Below are positions 1 through 8,617 of a stretch of 64,000 bases of DNA, piece by piece. The stretch comes from Psychrobacillus sp. INOP01 (GTDB lineage Bacteria; Bacillota; Bacilli; Bacillales_A; Planococcaceae), in assembly GCF_018140925.1 (NCBI RefSeq), contig NZ_CP073315.1, positions 1,116,001-1,180,000 on the forward strand, in the 5' to 3' direction. Under the pieces are notes generated by a model. That model was not told the origin of the DNA. It did no database searches and saw only the letters and a list, made by a program, of their open reading frames with translations. Both the position numbers and the translations under genes were made by a program. Positions within the stretch are counted from its first letter, which is position 1; every line of letters begins with the position of its first letter.

Positions 1-169
1 GTAGCGCACATCCGTATCATACGGCCGTTCATGCGGCCTGGAAAACGTGAAGACAAATGTAGGCTAATTCATATTATTAGACTTTCCATTAATTGTTCTA
101 AAGAGTAGTGTGAATTCTACATGTTATTCCATATATAATTCCTGTTTTCTTTATCAGCAGTGGTCGTTA

Positions 170-252
170 GGATGTGCGCCTTCCAGGCCGCAAGAGGGCG
201 AAGAATGAGACTTCAAAAGGGGAAGTAGCGAAGCGTGCGGCAGCGCACATCC
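170..252. repeat. GC-rich palindromic intergenic element
   Basis: Ten-base arms GGATGTGCGC (170-179) and GCGCACATCC (243-252) are perfect inverted repeats enclosing about 60 bases of GC-rich sequence in an AT-rich spacer. The right arm sequence recurs directly near position 5, and GCGGCCTGGAA (33-43) is inverted at 181-191. The first 443 bases of the window hold only this element and no credible gene. It looks like a dispersed palindromic repeat; its function is unknown. Confidence 0.5.
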
Positions 253-443
253 GTATTAGGCCACCCCCTATAAATAGATACTTTTATTGTGAAAACTATT
301 TACTTGCTGATGTATTTACTTGCTCATCTATAGGTAACTTGCGCTCCTTCTCCATTAACTTGCGATGGATTATGATTTACTTACGAAACAGAATATTTAT
401 CCACTTATACTGTTTCACGCCATAGAACGTAAAGAAAACGAAA

Positions 444-478
444 AAAGAACCTCTCCATAATAGGAAAAGTTCTTTTCA
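444..478 (-). terminator. Terminator of yheBA
   Basis: Read on the minus strand, AAAAGAAC and GTTCTTTT form a stem followed by a T run, a few bases after the yheA stop codon. Confidence 0.7.
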
Positions 479-486
479 TTAATTTC

Positions 487-831
487 TTAGATGCCTTCAT
501 AAAGTTCTTGAACAGGCTTAATCAATACGCGATTTACTTCTTCAATTAGTTGACTTAAAGCCATTTCTGCTTGAAGCATGTGGAATATCTTTTCGTTTCC
601 TTGTGCTAGCTGAGCTGTTTTTTGAGCATACTCAATCTCTTCTCCAGAAATTTCTTCCCCATTCATTTGCTTCTCTTGTAGAGACAATTGAACTTTACGG
701 AAACTTTGGAATAACGCTAGAGCCTCTTCATCAGCCTTTACAGATTCTACTGCTGTCTGTACATTGGAGAATTCATCTGTTTGGCGTAGTGTTTTTTCTA
801 GTTTGTTAATGTCGTCATAAATGTTAATCAT
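487..831 (-). CDS. yheA: YheA, YlbF/YmcA-family (UPF0342) protein
   Basis: This is a 114-residue helical cytoplasmic protein. The central stretch with LSLQEKQMNGEEISGEE and the C-terminal RVLIKPVQELYEG match B. subtilis YheA closely as I remember it. The family is related to the YlbF and YmcA accessory proteins, but the role of YheA itself is not established. An upstream in-frame start would add 13 residues. I chose the ATG at 831 because AAAGGAG lies at normal spacing before it and the protein then begins like YheA. It follows yheB by 19 bases, so the two form an operon that ends in the terminator just downstream. Confidence 0.9.
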   Translation of the reverse strand: MINIYDDINKLEKTLRQTDEFSNVQTAVESVKADEEALALFQSFRKVQLSLQEKQMNGEEISGEEIEYAQKTAQLAQGNEKIFHMLQAEMALSQLIEEVNRVLIKPVQELYEGI

Positions 832-850
832 GTTAGTAAGCTCCTTTAAT

Positions 851-1993
851 TTAAGTAGTAAAGAATACAATCAGTCCTTGAATAATACCGATAAGTCCAC
901 CAAGAACACCACCTAAAATGGTAATCATTTTGAACTCTCTTTTCGAAATACCAAGAACGATTTCCTCTAAGCGTGATACTGGGAAAGTATCTACTTGCTC
1001 TTTTACCATATCTTCTAATTTCATTTTACGCAAGACTTCTTCTAGCTTTGCTTCAGCCTCTTGAAATGCAAATGTCGTCACTTTCGGTATCAGATATGAC
1101 TCTGTCCATCCAGTTACTCCTGGGAAATAATGCAAGAAGCTATAATGTAATCTTTCTTCGATTGCCAATTGTTCTGTCAAATATACTTTAACATTTTTAA
1201 CAATAGGCTCAAAGTCAAAGCCGTCCATCATTTCATTTAGAGGACGATCTTTTAATTTTTCCCATTCGCTTCGGACTATTTTTTCTAGCATATTTTTTGT
1301 TCCAGGTGCTCTTAGGAATTTTAATATTTCCGGTTGAACTTTTCCAGCAAGTGATGAGGATTCACCCATGAACATTTGAATCATATTGCCGAGCGTTCCT
1401 TTTGTTGAAAGGAAATCATCAATAAGATTTTTTACCGTCTGCTTACCTTCAGCTGATTCAAAGAAATCTTCGCCTTTAAGTAAAATGTACGAAACAATTT
1501 CTCCAACTTTGGTATCAGCTTTTTGTTGCCAATCCATTGGTGCAAGCTGACGTATAGTTTCTTGTTCGAATCTAGTTTTTAATTGACTAAATTGAACATC
1601 CACCTGTTCTTCTATTTTGCCATTCACAATAGCTGGCACATTTTCTAGTCCAGCAAGTTTCAACCAATCTTTTATCGTTTTGTCCGACTGAAAGATTTTT
1701 TCGTTCAACTGCTCCGTTAGGAAATGATTTGCTTTATTTTTCATTTCTTCATTGAAATATTTTTTCTTGAAAATATCAGGCGTTAGTAAATGCTGTATAA
1801 CAGTATTTCCTAATTGCTTCGCAAGCTCATCGCGTCTTTTTGGGATAAGCCCCGGTGTGAACGGGATGCGCCAAGAGCCTATAAATTTTGCCTCATGTGG
1901 TCTAAATAACATTTTAATGGCTAAGTGATTAGTCACCGCTCCGATCGCTGCTCCGACTACTGCCATAAATGTGATTGTCCATATAAAATCCAT
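851..1993 (-). CDS. yheB: YheB, DUF445/UPF0754 membrane protein
   Basis: This 380-residue protein has an N-terminal membrane segment (about residues 5-24), then the family signature with NHLAIKMLFRPHEAKFIG and FTPGLIPKRRDELA. A long hydrophilic helical middle follows, and a glycine-rich hydrophobic segment closes the C terminus. This is the DUF445 (UPF0754) layout of B. subtilis YheB, whose function is unknown. A GTG at 2002 is an alternative start. The ATG at 1993 has an AAAGGTG ribosome site and was preferred. It is the first gene of the yheBA pair. Confidence 0.9.
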   Translation of the reverse strand: MDFIWTITFMAVVGAAIGAVTNHLAIKMLFRPHEAKFIGSWRIPFTPGLIPKRRDELAKQLGNTVIQHLLTPDIFKKKYFNEEMKNKANHFLTEQLNEKIFQSDKTIKDWLKLAGLENVPAIVNGKIEEQVDVQFSQLKTRFEQETIRQLAPMDWQQKADTKVGEIVSYILLKGEDFFESAEGKQTVKNLIDDFLSTKGTLGNMIQMFMGESSSLAGKVQPEILKFLRAPGTKNMLEKIVRSEWEKLKDRPLNEMMDGFDFEPIVKNVKVYLTEQLAIEERLHYSFLHYFPGVTGWTESYLIPKVTTFAFQEAEAKLEEVLRKMKLEDMVKEQVDTFPVSRLEEIVLGISKREFKMITILGGVLGGLIGIIQGLIVFFTT

Positions 1994-2059
1994 CGATTTC
2001 ACCTTTTTCCTCTAGCATATAGATTATTATAGCAGAGGATAGACAAACACTAAAAGAAT

Positions 2060-2449
2060 TTACAATAAATGCAGTATCGTAGTAAGACGGATTGCATGCT
2101 CGGTCTCATCATGCATTGCAACAAATAGTGGAGCATAAGCTTGTTGAATTGGTATTTGTAACAACATTTCCTTATAAAGCTCCGCAGATTCCAATTCATC
2201 CCTAATCGCATCTTTTAAGCATTCTTTCAAATTTGTGCATAATACGGGTTCCGGAAAGTTTTGTACAAATGTACCGGTCAGCATATAATAGAGTTGTTGG
2301 AACATTTCGTAATGGCTTTTTTCATCCTCATATATATGTTCGATAAAACCTTGAAAATACGGATCATCCGTCAATTTATACATAGTACGATAAAAATGAT
2401 AATCCTGAAATTCGTTAAGTATGGCTTGCCTTAATTGCTCATTAAACAA
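2060..2449 (-). CDS. Ferritin-like (rubrerythrin-type) four-helix protein
   Basis: This 129-residue, mostly helical protein carries acidic/histidine pairs spaced as in ferritin-like diiron proteins: an early E..Y..Y helix, EDEKSHYEMF, DELESAELY and HDETEHAIR. These could hold a two-metal site, which suggests a role in iron or oxidative-stress handling; the substrate cannot be read from sequence. The start is TTG at 2449, preceded by AAGGAG at eight bases. It is monocistronic, lying between yheB and the divergent yheE. Confidence 0.7.
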   Translation of the reverse strand: MFNEQLRQAILNEFQDYHFYRTMYKLTDDPYFQGFIEHIYEDEKSHYEMFQQLYYMLTGTFVQNFPEPVLCTNLKECLKDAIRDELESAELYKEMLLQIPIQQAYAPLFVAMHDETEHAIRLTTILHLL

Positions 2450-2521
2450 TTCAATGCTCCTTCACTAATCATTTATATTAGTGTATGCTAACAAATTCTC
2501 TCACATGAAAGGTTGATATCC

Positions 2522-2725
2522 ATGCTACAACACTTTAGCTTCAAACCACTCTATGAAAACAAACAACTTCCAGGTTGGACTGTCTCTTTCTTTTATAAAC
2601 AACAGAGATATACTGCAGAATATGAACCGGATGGCATGATAAAATGGATAGGTGAAACACCAGCTGATGAAGAAACAGTGAAAAAAATGATACACGAGCT
2701 AATGTTATTTCATGTGTATGACTGA
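2522..2725 (+). CDS. yheE: YheE-like small protein (DUF5342)
   Basis: This is a 67-residue protein starting MLQHFSFKPLYENKQLPGW and ending HELMLFHVYD. Those ends match the YheE family of Bacillus, a small conserved protein of unknown function. A TTG nine bases upstream sits directly on the AAAGG ribosome site and is too close, so the ATG at 2522 is the likely start. Its position next to yheBA agrees with the gene content of the yhe region of B. subtilis. A shared terminator follows. Confidence 0.75.
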   Translation: MLQHFSFKPLYENKQLPGWTVSFFYKQQRYTAEYEPDGMIKWIGETPADEETVKKMIHELMLFHVYD

Positions 2726-2816
2726 AGTTTCACTTTGTAAAAAACTTTCACGTTTGTTTGTATAAACGTAATTGTTTAATGTTAAGTTTGTTTTTACACA
2801 GTATGCAACAAGAAAA

Positions 2817-2852
2817 AAACTGCATATGTTTGCGTACAAACACATGCAGTTT
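2817..2852. terminator. Bidirectional terminator
   Basis: AAACTGCAT and ATGCAGTTT plus inner TGTTTG/CAAACA form a long stem with a four-base loop. It is flanked by A and T runs, so it can serve both yheE (+) and the amidohydrolase (-). Confidence 0.75.
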
Positions 2853-2858
2853 AACTTT

Positions 2859-4037
2859 TTATTCATTCTCCAAATCAGCAAATACGGTTCCGATAAATAC
2901 TTTTACAATCTCTTTTATCGAACGCTCATCGACATCAAACTTAGGATGATGATGTGGATAAATAGCATTCAACTCTTCGTTTCTACCACCAACTATAAAG
3001 TACACACCTGGTATCTCTTTTTGATAATAAGCGAAATCTTCACTTCCCATCATTAGATCTCCTTGAATTACATTTTCTTCTCCTACAATCATTTTTGCAA
3101 TGTTCTCTAATCTTTTTGTTTCGTCTGGATCGTTCCAAATAGAAGGACAATCATTTACATATTTTAACTCGTATGAAGCATCAGCTGCTTCGCAAGTACT
3201 TTTCACAATTTTCTCCATCCAAACTTGAATCATTTTTCGGACTTCTTCATCAAACGTCCGAACAGTTCCTTTAATAGAAGCAGAATCAGGTATTACGTTT
3301 GTAGTACTACCACTATTAAACGAACCAATTGTAACAACTGCTGCTTTTAGTGGATTTACTTTTCTACTAACTATTTGCTGCAGATTAAGCACTACTTGAC
3401 TTCCAGTGACTAGAGCATCGATTGTTTCATGAGGAGATGATCCATGTCCCCCCCGCCCATTAATTGTGATATAAAAGTCATCTTGTGCAGAGGATGCATA
3501 GCCTTCCACTACACTAAACGTTCCATAGGCTTGCTGAGACATGACATGTGCTCCGTAAATTACATCTACACCATCTAAGCAACCATCTTTAATCATATAT
3601 TCCGCTCCACCAGGAGATGTCTCTTCCGCAAATTGATGTAAGAATACGATTGTACCAGGAACTTGCTCCTTTACTTCACTCAATATTTTTGCAACTCCTA
3701 ATAAAGCAGCTGTATGAAGGTCATGTCCACAAGCATGCATAACACCAGGAATTTTAGATTTATAGTCTACTTCTTTTTCGTCTTGGATAGGAAGAGCATC
3801 AAAATCTGCGCGTAAAGCAATTGTTTTCCCCGGTTTTCCGCCTCGTAAAAAACCTAATACTCCTCTTCCACCAACCTCTGTTTTCACTTCTAATCCTAAT
3901 TCAGTAAGAAAATCTGCTACTTTTTTCGGAGTCTCTACCTCTTCATGCGATAGCTCTGGGTACATATGCAAATCTCTTCGTATATTAACTAACTCTGGAT
4001 AAATTTCTTCTAATCTATTAAATAATTGTTCAATCAT
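2859..4037 (-). CDS. M20 family amidohydrolase / N-acyl amino acid hydrolase
   Basis: This 392-residue cytoplasmic metallohydrolase shows the M20D signatures RADFDALP (residues 76-83), HACGHDLH (101-108) and the FAEETSPGG acid motif. A central dimerisation domain follows, and a metal-binding histidine lies near the C terminus. Relatives remove acyl groups from N-acyl amino acids or related amides using two metal ions. An AGGAGG site precedes the ATG. It is the last gene of an operon with the carrier and the epimerase upstream, which suggests uptake, racemisation and hydrolysis of an N-acylated amino acid or peptide. The real substrate is unknown. Confidence 0.85.
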   Translation of the reverse strand: MIEQLFNRLEEIYPELVNIRRDLHMYPELSHEEVETPKKVADFLTELGLEVKTEVGGRGVLGFLRGGKPGKTIALRADFDALPIQDEKEVDYKSKIPGVMHACGHDLHTAALLGVAKILSEVKEQVPGTIVFLHQFAEETSPGGAEYMIKDGCLDGVDVIYGAHVMSQQAYGTFSVVEGYASSAQDDFYITINGRGGHGSSPHETIDALVTGSQVVLNLQQIVSRKVNPLKAAVVTIGSFNSGSTTNVIPDSASIKGTVRTFDEEVRKMIQVWMEKIVKSTCEAADASYELKYVNDCPSIWNDPDETKRLENIAKMIVGEENVIQGDLMMGSEDFAYYQKEIPGVYFIVGGRNEELNAIYPHHHPKFDVDERSIKEIVKVFIGTVFADLENE

Positions 4038-4069
4038 AACTTTTCCTCCTAAAAATTCTATCCATTAAC

Positions 4070-5488
4070 TCATGCTGGCCAAAAGAATAAATGTGCAACC
4101 GTTATGAAAACTCCACCTAAAACGAATTGAATAACAATTAGTGGCCATAACCATCGCACCCATTTACCATAAGAGATTTTAGCCATAGCAAGTGCAGCTA
4201 AAATTAGCCCACTTGTTGGAGTAATAATATTTGTAATACCATCACCCATTTGAAATGCAAGTACTGCCGTTTGTCTACTAACGCCCAATAAGTCGGAAAG
4301 AGGAGCCATAATCGGCATCGTTAAAGCTGCTTGACCACTACCGGACGAAACAATCACATTTAATACTGTTTGCATAAGATACATTCCTATTGCTGTTAAA
4401 CCTGATGGTAATTCTTCTACTAAATTGGAAATACCGTATAACACAGTATCAATCGTGTTACTCTCATTCAAAATTACAAGTGCCCCATACGCAAAGCCAA
4501 CTACAAGTGCACCTACTACAAGTTCCTCACACCCACGCACAAATGACTTTGTTATTTCATTAAAGTTCATTCGATTAATTAACCCCATTACAATCGCCAT
4601 TATCAAAAATAAGGCTGCAATCTCTGTCATGAACCATCCAAATTTAAGTACTCCAACTGCTAACACTATTAAAGTCAATCCTAAAACCACTAAAGTTGCC
4701 ACTTGCGTTTTCGTAATCGAATCTTGTTCAATTGCATTAATATCTATATTTCTTTTTCGGTCTTCTTCGTACATAATGCTTTTGGTAGGATCCTTTTTAA
4801 TCTTTCTTGCATAAATCATGACATAACCAATCGATACAATCATAAACACGATCCAAAATACTATACGTAATCCCATCCCTGAGAAAATCGGTACATCTGC
4901 AAGTCCTTGTGCCACACCGATGGTAAATGGATTCATGAATGCCGCTGTAAATCCAGCTGATACACCTACAATGACCATTGCTGCTCCAACCATAGAGTCA
5001 AAGCCCATCACAATTGCAATAGGGACTAAAATCATAATAAATGGAAGGACTTCTTCGAACATCCCTATCCCCGCTCCAGCAAATCCGAAAAATAACATGA
5101 TTACTGGAATTAGTAGCATTTCTTTACCTTTCATCTTAGTAGATAGTGATCCAAATGCTCCTTCAATAGCTCTTGATTCTCGGAACAAGTTAAAAGAACC
5201 TGCGACAATAAATATGAAGAATATAATTGGAGCGGATTGAACCATTCCTTTATGGATAGCATTAAAAACATCTAAAAAACCAGCACTTTTAGAGTCTATC
5301 GTCGTGTAAGATCCATCTACTACCACACTTCTTCCATCTTCAGTCACAACACGCTCATATTGCCCAGCAGGAATAAGGTAGGTTAATGCTGCCATGACGA
5401 TGACAACTACAAATAATATAATAAATGGATGAGGTGCTTCTCTAATTTTTTTCTGTTTTAGAGTTTGCTCATTTGAAATAGTCGTCAT
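4070..5488 (-). CDS. YfcC/DcuC-type membrane carrier
   Basis: This 472-residue polytopic membrane protein has about twelve hydrophobic segments. It begins with a basic cytoplasmic tail and an FIILFVVVIVMAALTYLIPAGQY segment typical of the YfcC branch of the C4-dicarboxylate carrier family. The conserved loop with NVIVSSGSGQAALTMPIM and the GDGITNIITP motif support that family. Members are annotated as carriers for dicarboxylates or basic amino acids, and substrate assignment is weak. It lies 25 bases after the epimerase and 32 before the amidohydrolase, so it probably imports their substrate. AAAGGGG precedes the ATG. Confidence 0.8.
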   Translation of the reverse strand: MTTISNEQTLKQKKIREAPHPFIILFVVVIVMAALTYLIPAGQYERVVTEDGRSVVVDGSYTTIDSKSAGFLDVFNAIHKGMVQSAPIIFFIFIVAGSFNLFRESRAIEGAFGSLSTKMKGKEMLLIPVIMLFFGFAGAGIGMFEEVLPFIMILVPIAIVMGFDSMVGAAMVIVGVSAGFTAAFMNPFTIGVAQGLADVPIFSGMGLRIVFWIVFMIVSIGYVMIYARKIKKDPTKSIMYEEDRKRNIDINAIEQDSITKTQVATLVVLGLTLIVLAVGVLKFGWFMTEIAALFLIMAIVMGLINRMNFNEITKSFVRGCEELVVGALVVGFAYGALVILNESNTIDTVLYGISNLVEELPSGLTAIGMYLMQTVLNVIVSSGSGQAALTMPIMAPLSDLLGVSRQTAVLAFQMGDGITNIITPTSGLILAALAMAKISYGKWVRWLWPLIVIQFVLGGVFITVAHLFFWPA

Positions 5489-5513
5489 TTAATTTTCCCC
5501 TTTGTACATAATT

Positions 5514-6632
5514 TTATAGTGAACTGCTTATTTCTTCTCCCCTAATGGACAATCTCTTTAGTAACTCCTCATTCACTTGTATGCCAAGACCCGGCTGTTG
5601 TGGAACAAATAATTTATTTTTTTTGTACATCATTGGTGCAATATCTTTTGAAAATATAAGTGGGCTCCCCAATTCATTCGCCACTACATTTTTCTTGGAT
5701 AAAGCTAAATGTGCCCCAGCTGCTGTTGAAATAGAAGATTCAATCATTGAACCTATAATACAACTGATACCTGCCATTTGCGCTTGATGAACAAGCTGCT
5801 GTGCAGGATAAATCCCTCCACACTTCATCAGTTTAATATTGATCAAATCTATAGCATTTAACGAAATCAATTCTCTTAATTGTTCTGCTCCATGTATTGA
5901 TTCATCTGCCATTATTGGGATAGAAGTCCTTTGATGAAGTTCTGCTAACCCTACACGATTTGCTGCTATAATAGGCTGTTCCATCCAATCAATGTAATAT
6001 TTTTCAAGCTCTTTTAGTGCCTGTAATGCCGTTGTAGTTTGCTTCCACCCTTGATTTGCATCTAGCCTTAGCTTAATCTTCGGACCAACAGCTTTTCGTA
6101 TTTCTGCAACTAATTGAACATCTTCCCTTGGAGTATTTCCCACTTTTATTTTTAATTCACTATATCCTTGGTCTATTGCTGATTTTGCTTCTTTTATCAT
6201 TTCTTCATTGGTTCCCATCCCAATTACATGAGTAATACTTAGTGATTGATAATAAGCGCCACCGAGTAAGTTAAAAATTGGCTGTTTGGCTACCTTACCC
6301 ATTAAGTCATAACAAGCAATATCAATGGCCGCTTTTGCTGTTGGTGCATAATGTAATACGGCATTCATTTTGTCGTGAATCTTTTCAATGTTAAAAGGAT
6401 TTTCTCCTAAAACTACAGGTGCTAAATAGTTTTTAATATTGGATAATGTACTTTCCCAAGTTTCTCCTGTTACATGCTGGTCAGGTACAGCCTCACCATA
6501 TCCTACTAAACCATCATCTGTTTCCATTTTTAGAATAAGAGAAGGCATCACTTTATACGTTTCATAAGCTATCGTAAAAGGATTTTTAAAAGGTAAGTGA
6601 ATAGCATTTACTTGTATAGATATAATTTTCAA
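5514..6632 (-). CDS. Enolase-superfamily epimerase, dipeptide-epimerase-like (MLE subgroup)
   Basis: This 372-residue (beta/alpha)-barrel protein has the catalytic KxK pair K161/K163. The metal ligands are D191 in RLDANQG, E218 in WMEQP and D243 in MADES, with the opposite base K267 in NIKLMKCGG. That is the muconate-lactonising-type subgroup, which includes L-Ala-D/L-Glu epimerases. At the place where the B. subtilis dipeptide epimerase carries a DxD motif for the substrate amino group, this protein reads E320-L-G. A free-amine dipeptide may therefore not be the substrate; an N-acylamino acid would fit the adjacent M20 gene. The start is TTG at 6632 behind GAGGGGGAG. It is the first gene of the three-gene operon. 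Confidence 0.8.
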   Translation of the reverse strand: MKIISIQVNAIHLPFKNPFTIAYETYKVMPSLILKMETDDGLVGYGEAVPDQHVTGETWESTLSNIKNYLAPVVLGENPFNIEKIHDKMNAVLHYAPTAKAAIDIACYDLMGKVAKQPIFNLLGGAYYQSLSITHVIGMGTNEEMIKEAKSAIDQGYSELKIKVGNTPREDVQLVAEIRKAVGPKIKLRLDANQGWKQTTTALQALKELEKYYIDWMEQPIIAANRVGLAELHQRTSIPIMADESIHGAEQLRELISLNAIDLINIKLMKCGGIYPAQQLVHQAQMAGISCIIGSMIESSISTAAGAHLALSKKNVVANELGSPLIFSKDIAPMMYKKNKLFVPQQPGLGIQVNEELLKRLSIRGEEISSSL

Positions 6633-6697
6633 GAACCGATCTCCCCCTCTTTATGTAAGCCTTTTCAATTTATAAAAACCACTTAACGTCATTTGCC

Positions 6698-6754
6698 TTT
6701 ATATAGACGCTAATAGATTGATATAAATTTACTATATTATTAATAGCCAGTCAA
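6698..6754 (-). promoter_or_regulatory. Promoter and possible operator of the epimerase operon
   Basis: On the minus strand TTGACT (6749-6754) and TAAATT (6726-6731) are 17 bases apart. The arms ATATAAA (6721-6727) and TTTATAT (6698-6704) form an inverted repeat overlapping the -10 box, a plausible site for the regulator encoded upstream. Confidence 0.5.
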
Positions 6755-6779
6755 TATCGAATTTACAGAAAGTTTTAAA

Positions 6780-6810
6780 AAAGAAAAACCGGGCGAAAAA
6801 ACGCCCGGCC
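6780..6810 (-). terminator. Intrinsic terminator upstream of the epimerase operon
   Basis: CCGGGCG and CGCCCGG pair around six A residues. On the minus strand a T-rich tract follows. It insulates the operon promoter from minus-strand transcription through the repeat region. Confidence 0.7.
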
Positions 6811-6834
6811 TCTAAGAACAGAAACCCAGATATG

Positions 6835-7145
6835 CCGTTGATTTCCGCTCCGAGCGGACGCTTTCTGTGGGCACGGCTTCAGCCACTTCCTTTGCTCCTG
6901 CGCAAGCTCCTCGCAAAAAAGATTTTCGCTCCAATCAACAACGTTCCCTTTATAAAAACTTATAATTGTAAATAGTATCAGCTAAATAAACGAGTATTAT
7001 AGGATAAAAAGTCATGATGAAATTAGCGCTAGTAATAAGGAAAATCTTATCATCTAAGCAATATGAATTGCCAAACCACATAGTGGAATACTACTCCCTA
7101 TATTAATTGTAGTGGAAAGCGTCCGCCTGAAACGGAAATCAACGG
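6835..7145. repeat. Composite intergenic repeat with 13-base terminal inverted repeats
   Basis: CCGTTGATTTCCG (6835-6847) and CGGAAATCAACGG (7133-7145) are perfect inverted repeats bounding about 311 bases with no credible gene. Both ends belong to a repeat family found again near 11041, 21844 and 38309. The inside is AT-rich. It could be a small non-autonomous mobile element or two copies of one repeat in opposite orientation. This fills most of the 599-base gap between the regulator and the operon. Confidence 0.55.
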
Positions 7146-7177
7146 TACTAATCATTCTTTCCAGTCCCATGAACCAT

Positions 7178-7210
7178 ATGTACACGGTACATTTTTATAT
7201 ACTTTCTTAT
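7178..7210. repeat. Short dispersed repeat with palindrome, copy 1
   Basis: The 33 bases starting ATGTACACGGTACAT recur almost identically at 11751. Both copies lie just beyond the terminator of a minus-strand gene. Confidence 0.6.
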
Positions 7211-7214
7211 CTCT

Positions 7215-7251
7215 AAAAAAAAAGAACCATATTAATCGAAACTAATACGGT
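7215..7251 (-). terminator. Terminator overlapping the regulator stop codon
   Basis: On the minus strand ACCGTATTA and TAATATGGT pair with one mismatch, and a nine-base T run follows. The stop codon lies inside the stem. Confidence 0.65.
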
Positions 7252-8554
7252 ACACAGAACGGGGACGTCCTTTTGAATGCGGTTGTTCTTCTCCAACCTT
7301 CTTAACATAATTACATTCTATTAAGCTTTTTAGTATTCTTTCAGCACTTCGTCTACTAATTCCTAAATATTCTTCAAGATCTATCGTCGTAAAGCTTGTA
7401 CTTCTTCTTAATGCCTCAAAACGTACTAACTTTGTAATGGTTGACACACTCATTCTCGTTGCACTTGCAATAGATAAGATATAATCATCTTCACTCTTTA
7501 GAGAATATACTTTATCTTTTCCTTGCAAAGGATTTATGATTTCCTGGTTTTCCGAAACAATATAAATAGAATGCCTTTGTTCCGCTTTTTTTCGCGCATG
7601 GTAAAGTGCAATTCTTGCATTGCCTTCCGCTATCCTCGCAGAGTATCCAAGACCAAATCCGATGTTCATCGATATTCCATAAGATTTCTCTACCTGGTGA
7701 AAAAATTCTTCCAAATTTTCTTTTTCTATAAACTTATCTAGACTTCCTCTCGTTCCATACAAGATAAACTGATCCATCCCTATTAATCGCAAAGAATAAT
7801 CATGCTTCCTAGCAAAATTTAACATCATTTGGTGAAGAAATATAGTTGTGTTTTGTTCCATCGTATCGAATTCATGAATAGCATTATCTGATAGACTAAA
7901 TGTAACTAACCCAATGGCAATTTCCGCGTTTTTACTTATAGCTAATCGCCCATAAGTAATTGCTTTATGTATTGTATCAACTACCGCTTTTTCCGGAACA
8001 TTCATAGGCACCGACGGTATTCCTTTTTCTCGTAGCATTGAATACACATAATCCACGCTCGTAATTATAAAATCAATTTTCCCAGAATTCCACAGTTGCA
8101 AGTGATGATCAATCACTTTTTCCACATTAAATGATTCTGGAGAGTCATTTATCATTTCACCACTATCAAATACATACCAATCATCTCTTGAAAGATTAAA
8201 TTCTTCCACCACATGGTCTACGTAAAGAGCACTCCCTACATCAATCGACAATCGTTTAATTCCTTTCTCTTGATGAATCATGGAATAAAACAATGTACTA
8301 GTTAGCGTATATTCATCTAAAGGGATAAATACTGCCTGCCATCCTCGCTCTTCTAATATATCCTTACACACAAGATATGGAAGTGGACCCGCAAAAATTA
8401 CGACGTCACAATCAACAATGCTTTCGACTACTTCCCTACTCTTAGATGGATCTGCATAAATGTAAGGTGTAATTTTCACGTCTTTTAATTTATTGCTATT
8501 CCTTATTATTTGATCAATCGCCTCTTTCGAACTTACCGCTGCTATATGAATCAT
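7232..8554 (-). CDS. Transcriptional regulator with C-terminal winged helix, local to the epimerase operon
   Basis: This soluble protein of about 440 residues has at least three parts. The N-terminal third is sensor-like (residues about 1-190) and carries a substring resembling a response-regulator or PrpR-type fold. The middle domain, with residues such as MNIGFGLGYSARIAEGNARIA, resembles a degenerate nucleotidyl-cyclase fold. The C-terminal winged helix (about 365-440) contains ISRRSAERILKSL and the SKGRPRSVYRI ending. I do not recognise a named family. It lies upstream of and in the same orientation as the epimerase-carrier-amidohydrolase operon and is separately terminated, so local control is likely. 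The ATG at 8554 was chosen; GTG at 8563 is possible. Confidence 0.7.
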   Translation of the reverse strand: MIHIAAVSSKEAIDQIIRNSNKLKDVKITPYIYADPSKSREVVESIVDCDVVIFAGPLPYLVCKDILEERGWQAVFIPLDEYTLTSTLFYSMIHQEKGIKRLSIDVGSALYVDHVVEEFNLSRDDWYVFDSGEMINDSPESFNVEKVIDHHLQLWNSGKIDFIITSVDYVYSMLREKGIPSVPMNVPEKAVVDTIHKAITYGRLAISKNAEIAIGLVTFSLSDNAIHEFDTMEQNTTIFLHQMMLNFARKHDYSLRLIGMDQFILYGTRGSLDKFIEKENLEEFFHQVEKSYGISMNIGFGLGYSARIAEGNARIALYHARKKAEQRHSIYIVSENQEIINPLQGKDKVYSLKSEDDYILSIASATRMSVSTITKLVRFEALRRSTSFTTIDLEEYLGISRRSAERILKSLIECNYVKKVGEEQPHSKGRPRSVYRISFD

Positions 8555-8617
8555 CACAAACACCGCCTCTGCCTTTTTTATACCATAATTGGACTAATAT
8601 AGAAAGCAGAGTAATAC

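Noticed and set aside
174-425. 83-codon frame at the window start
   Set aside because: It begins in a palindromic repeat, changes composition midway and has no ribosome site.
4425-5240. Frames of 129 and 106 codons opposite the YfcC carrier gene
   Set aside because: They are antisense shadows of hydrophobic codons in the carrier gene.
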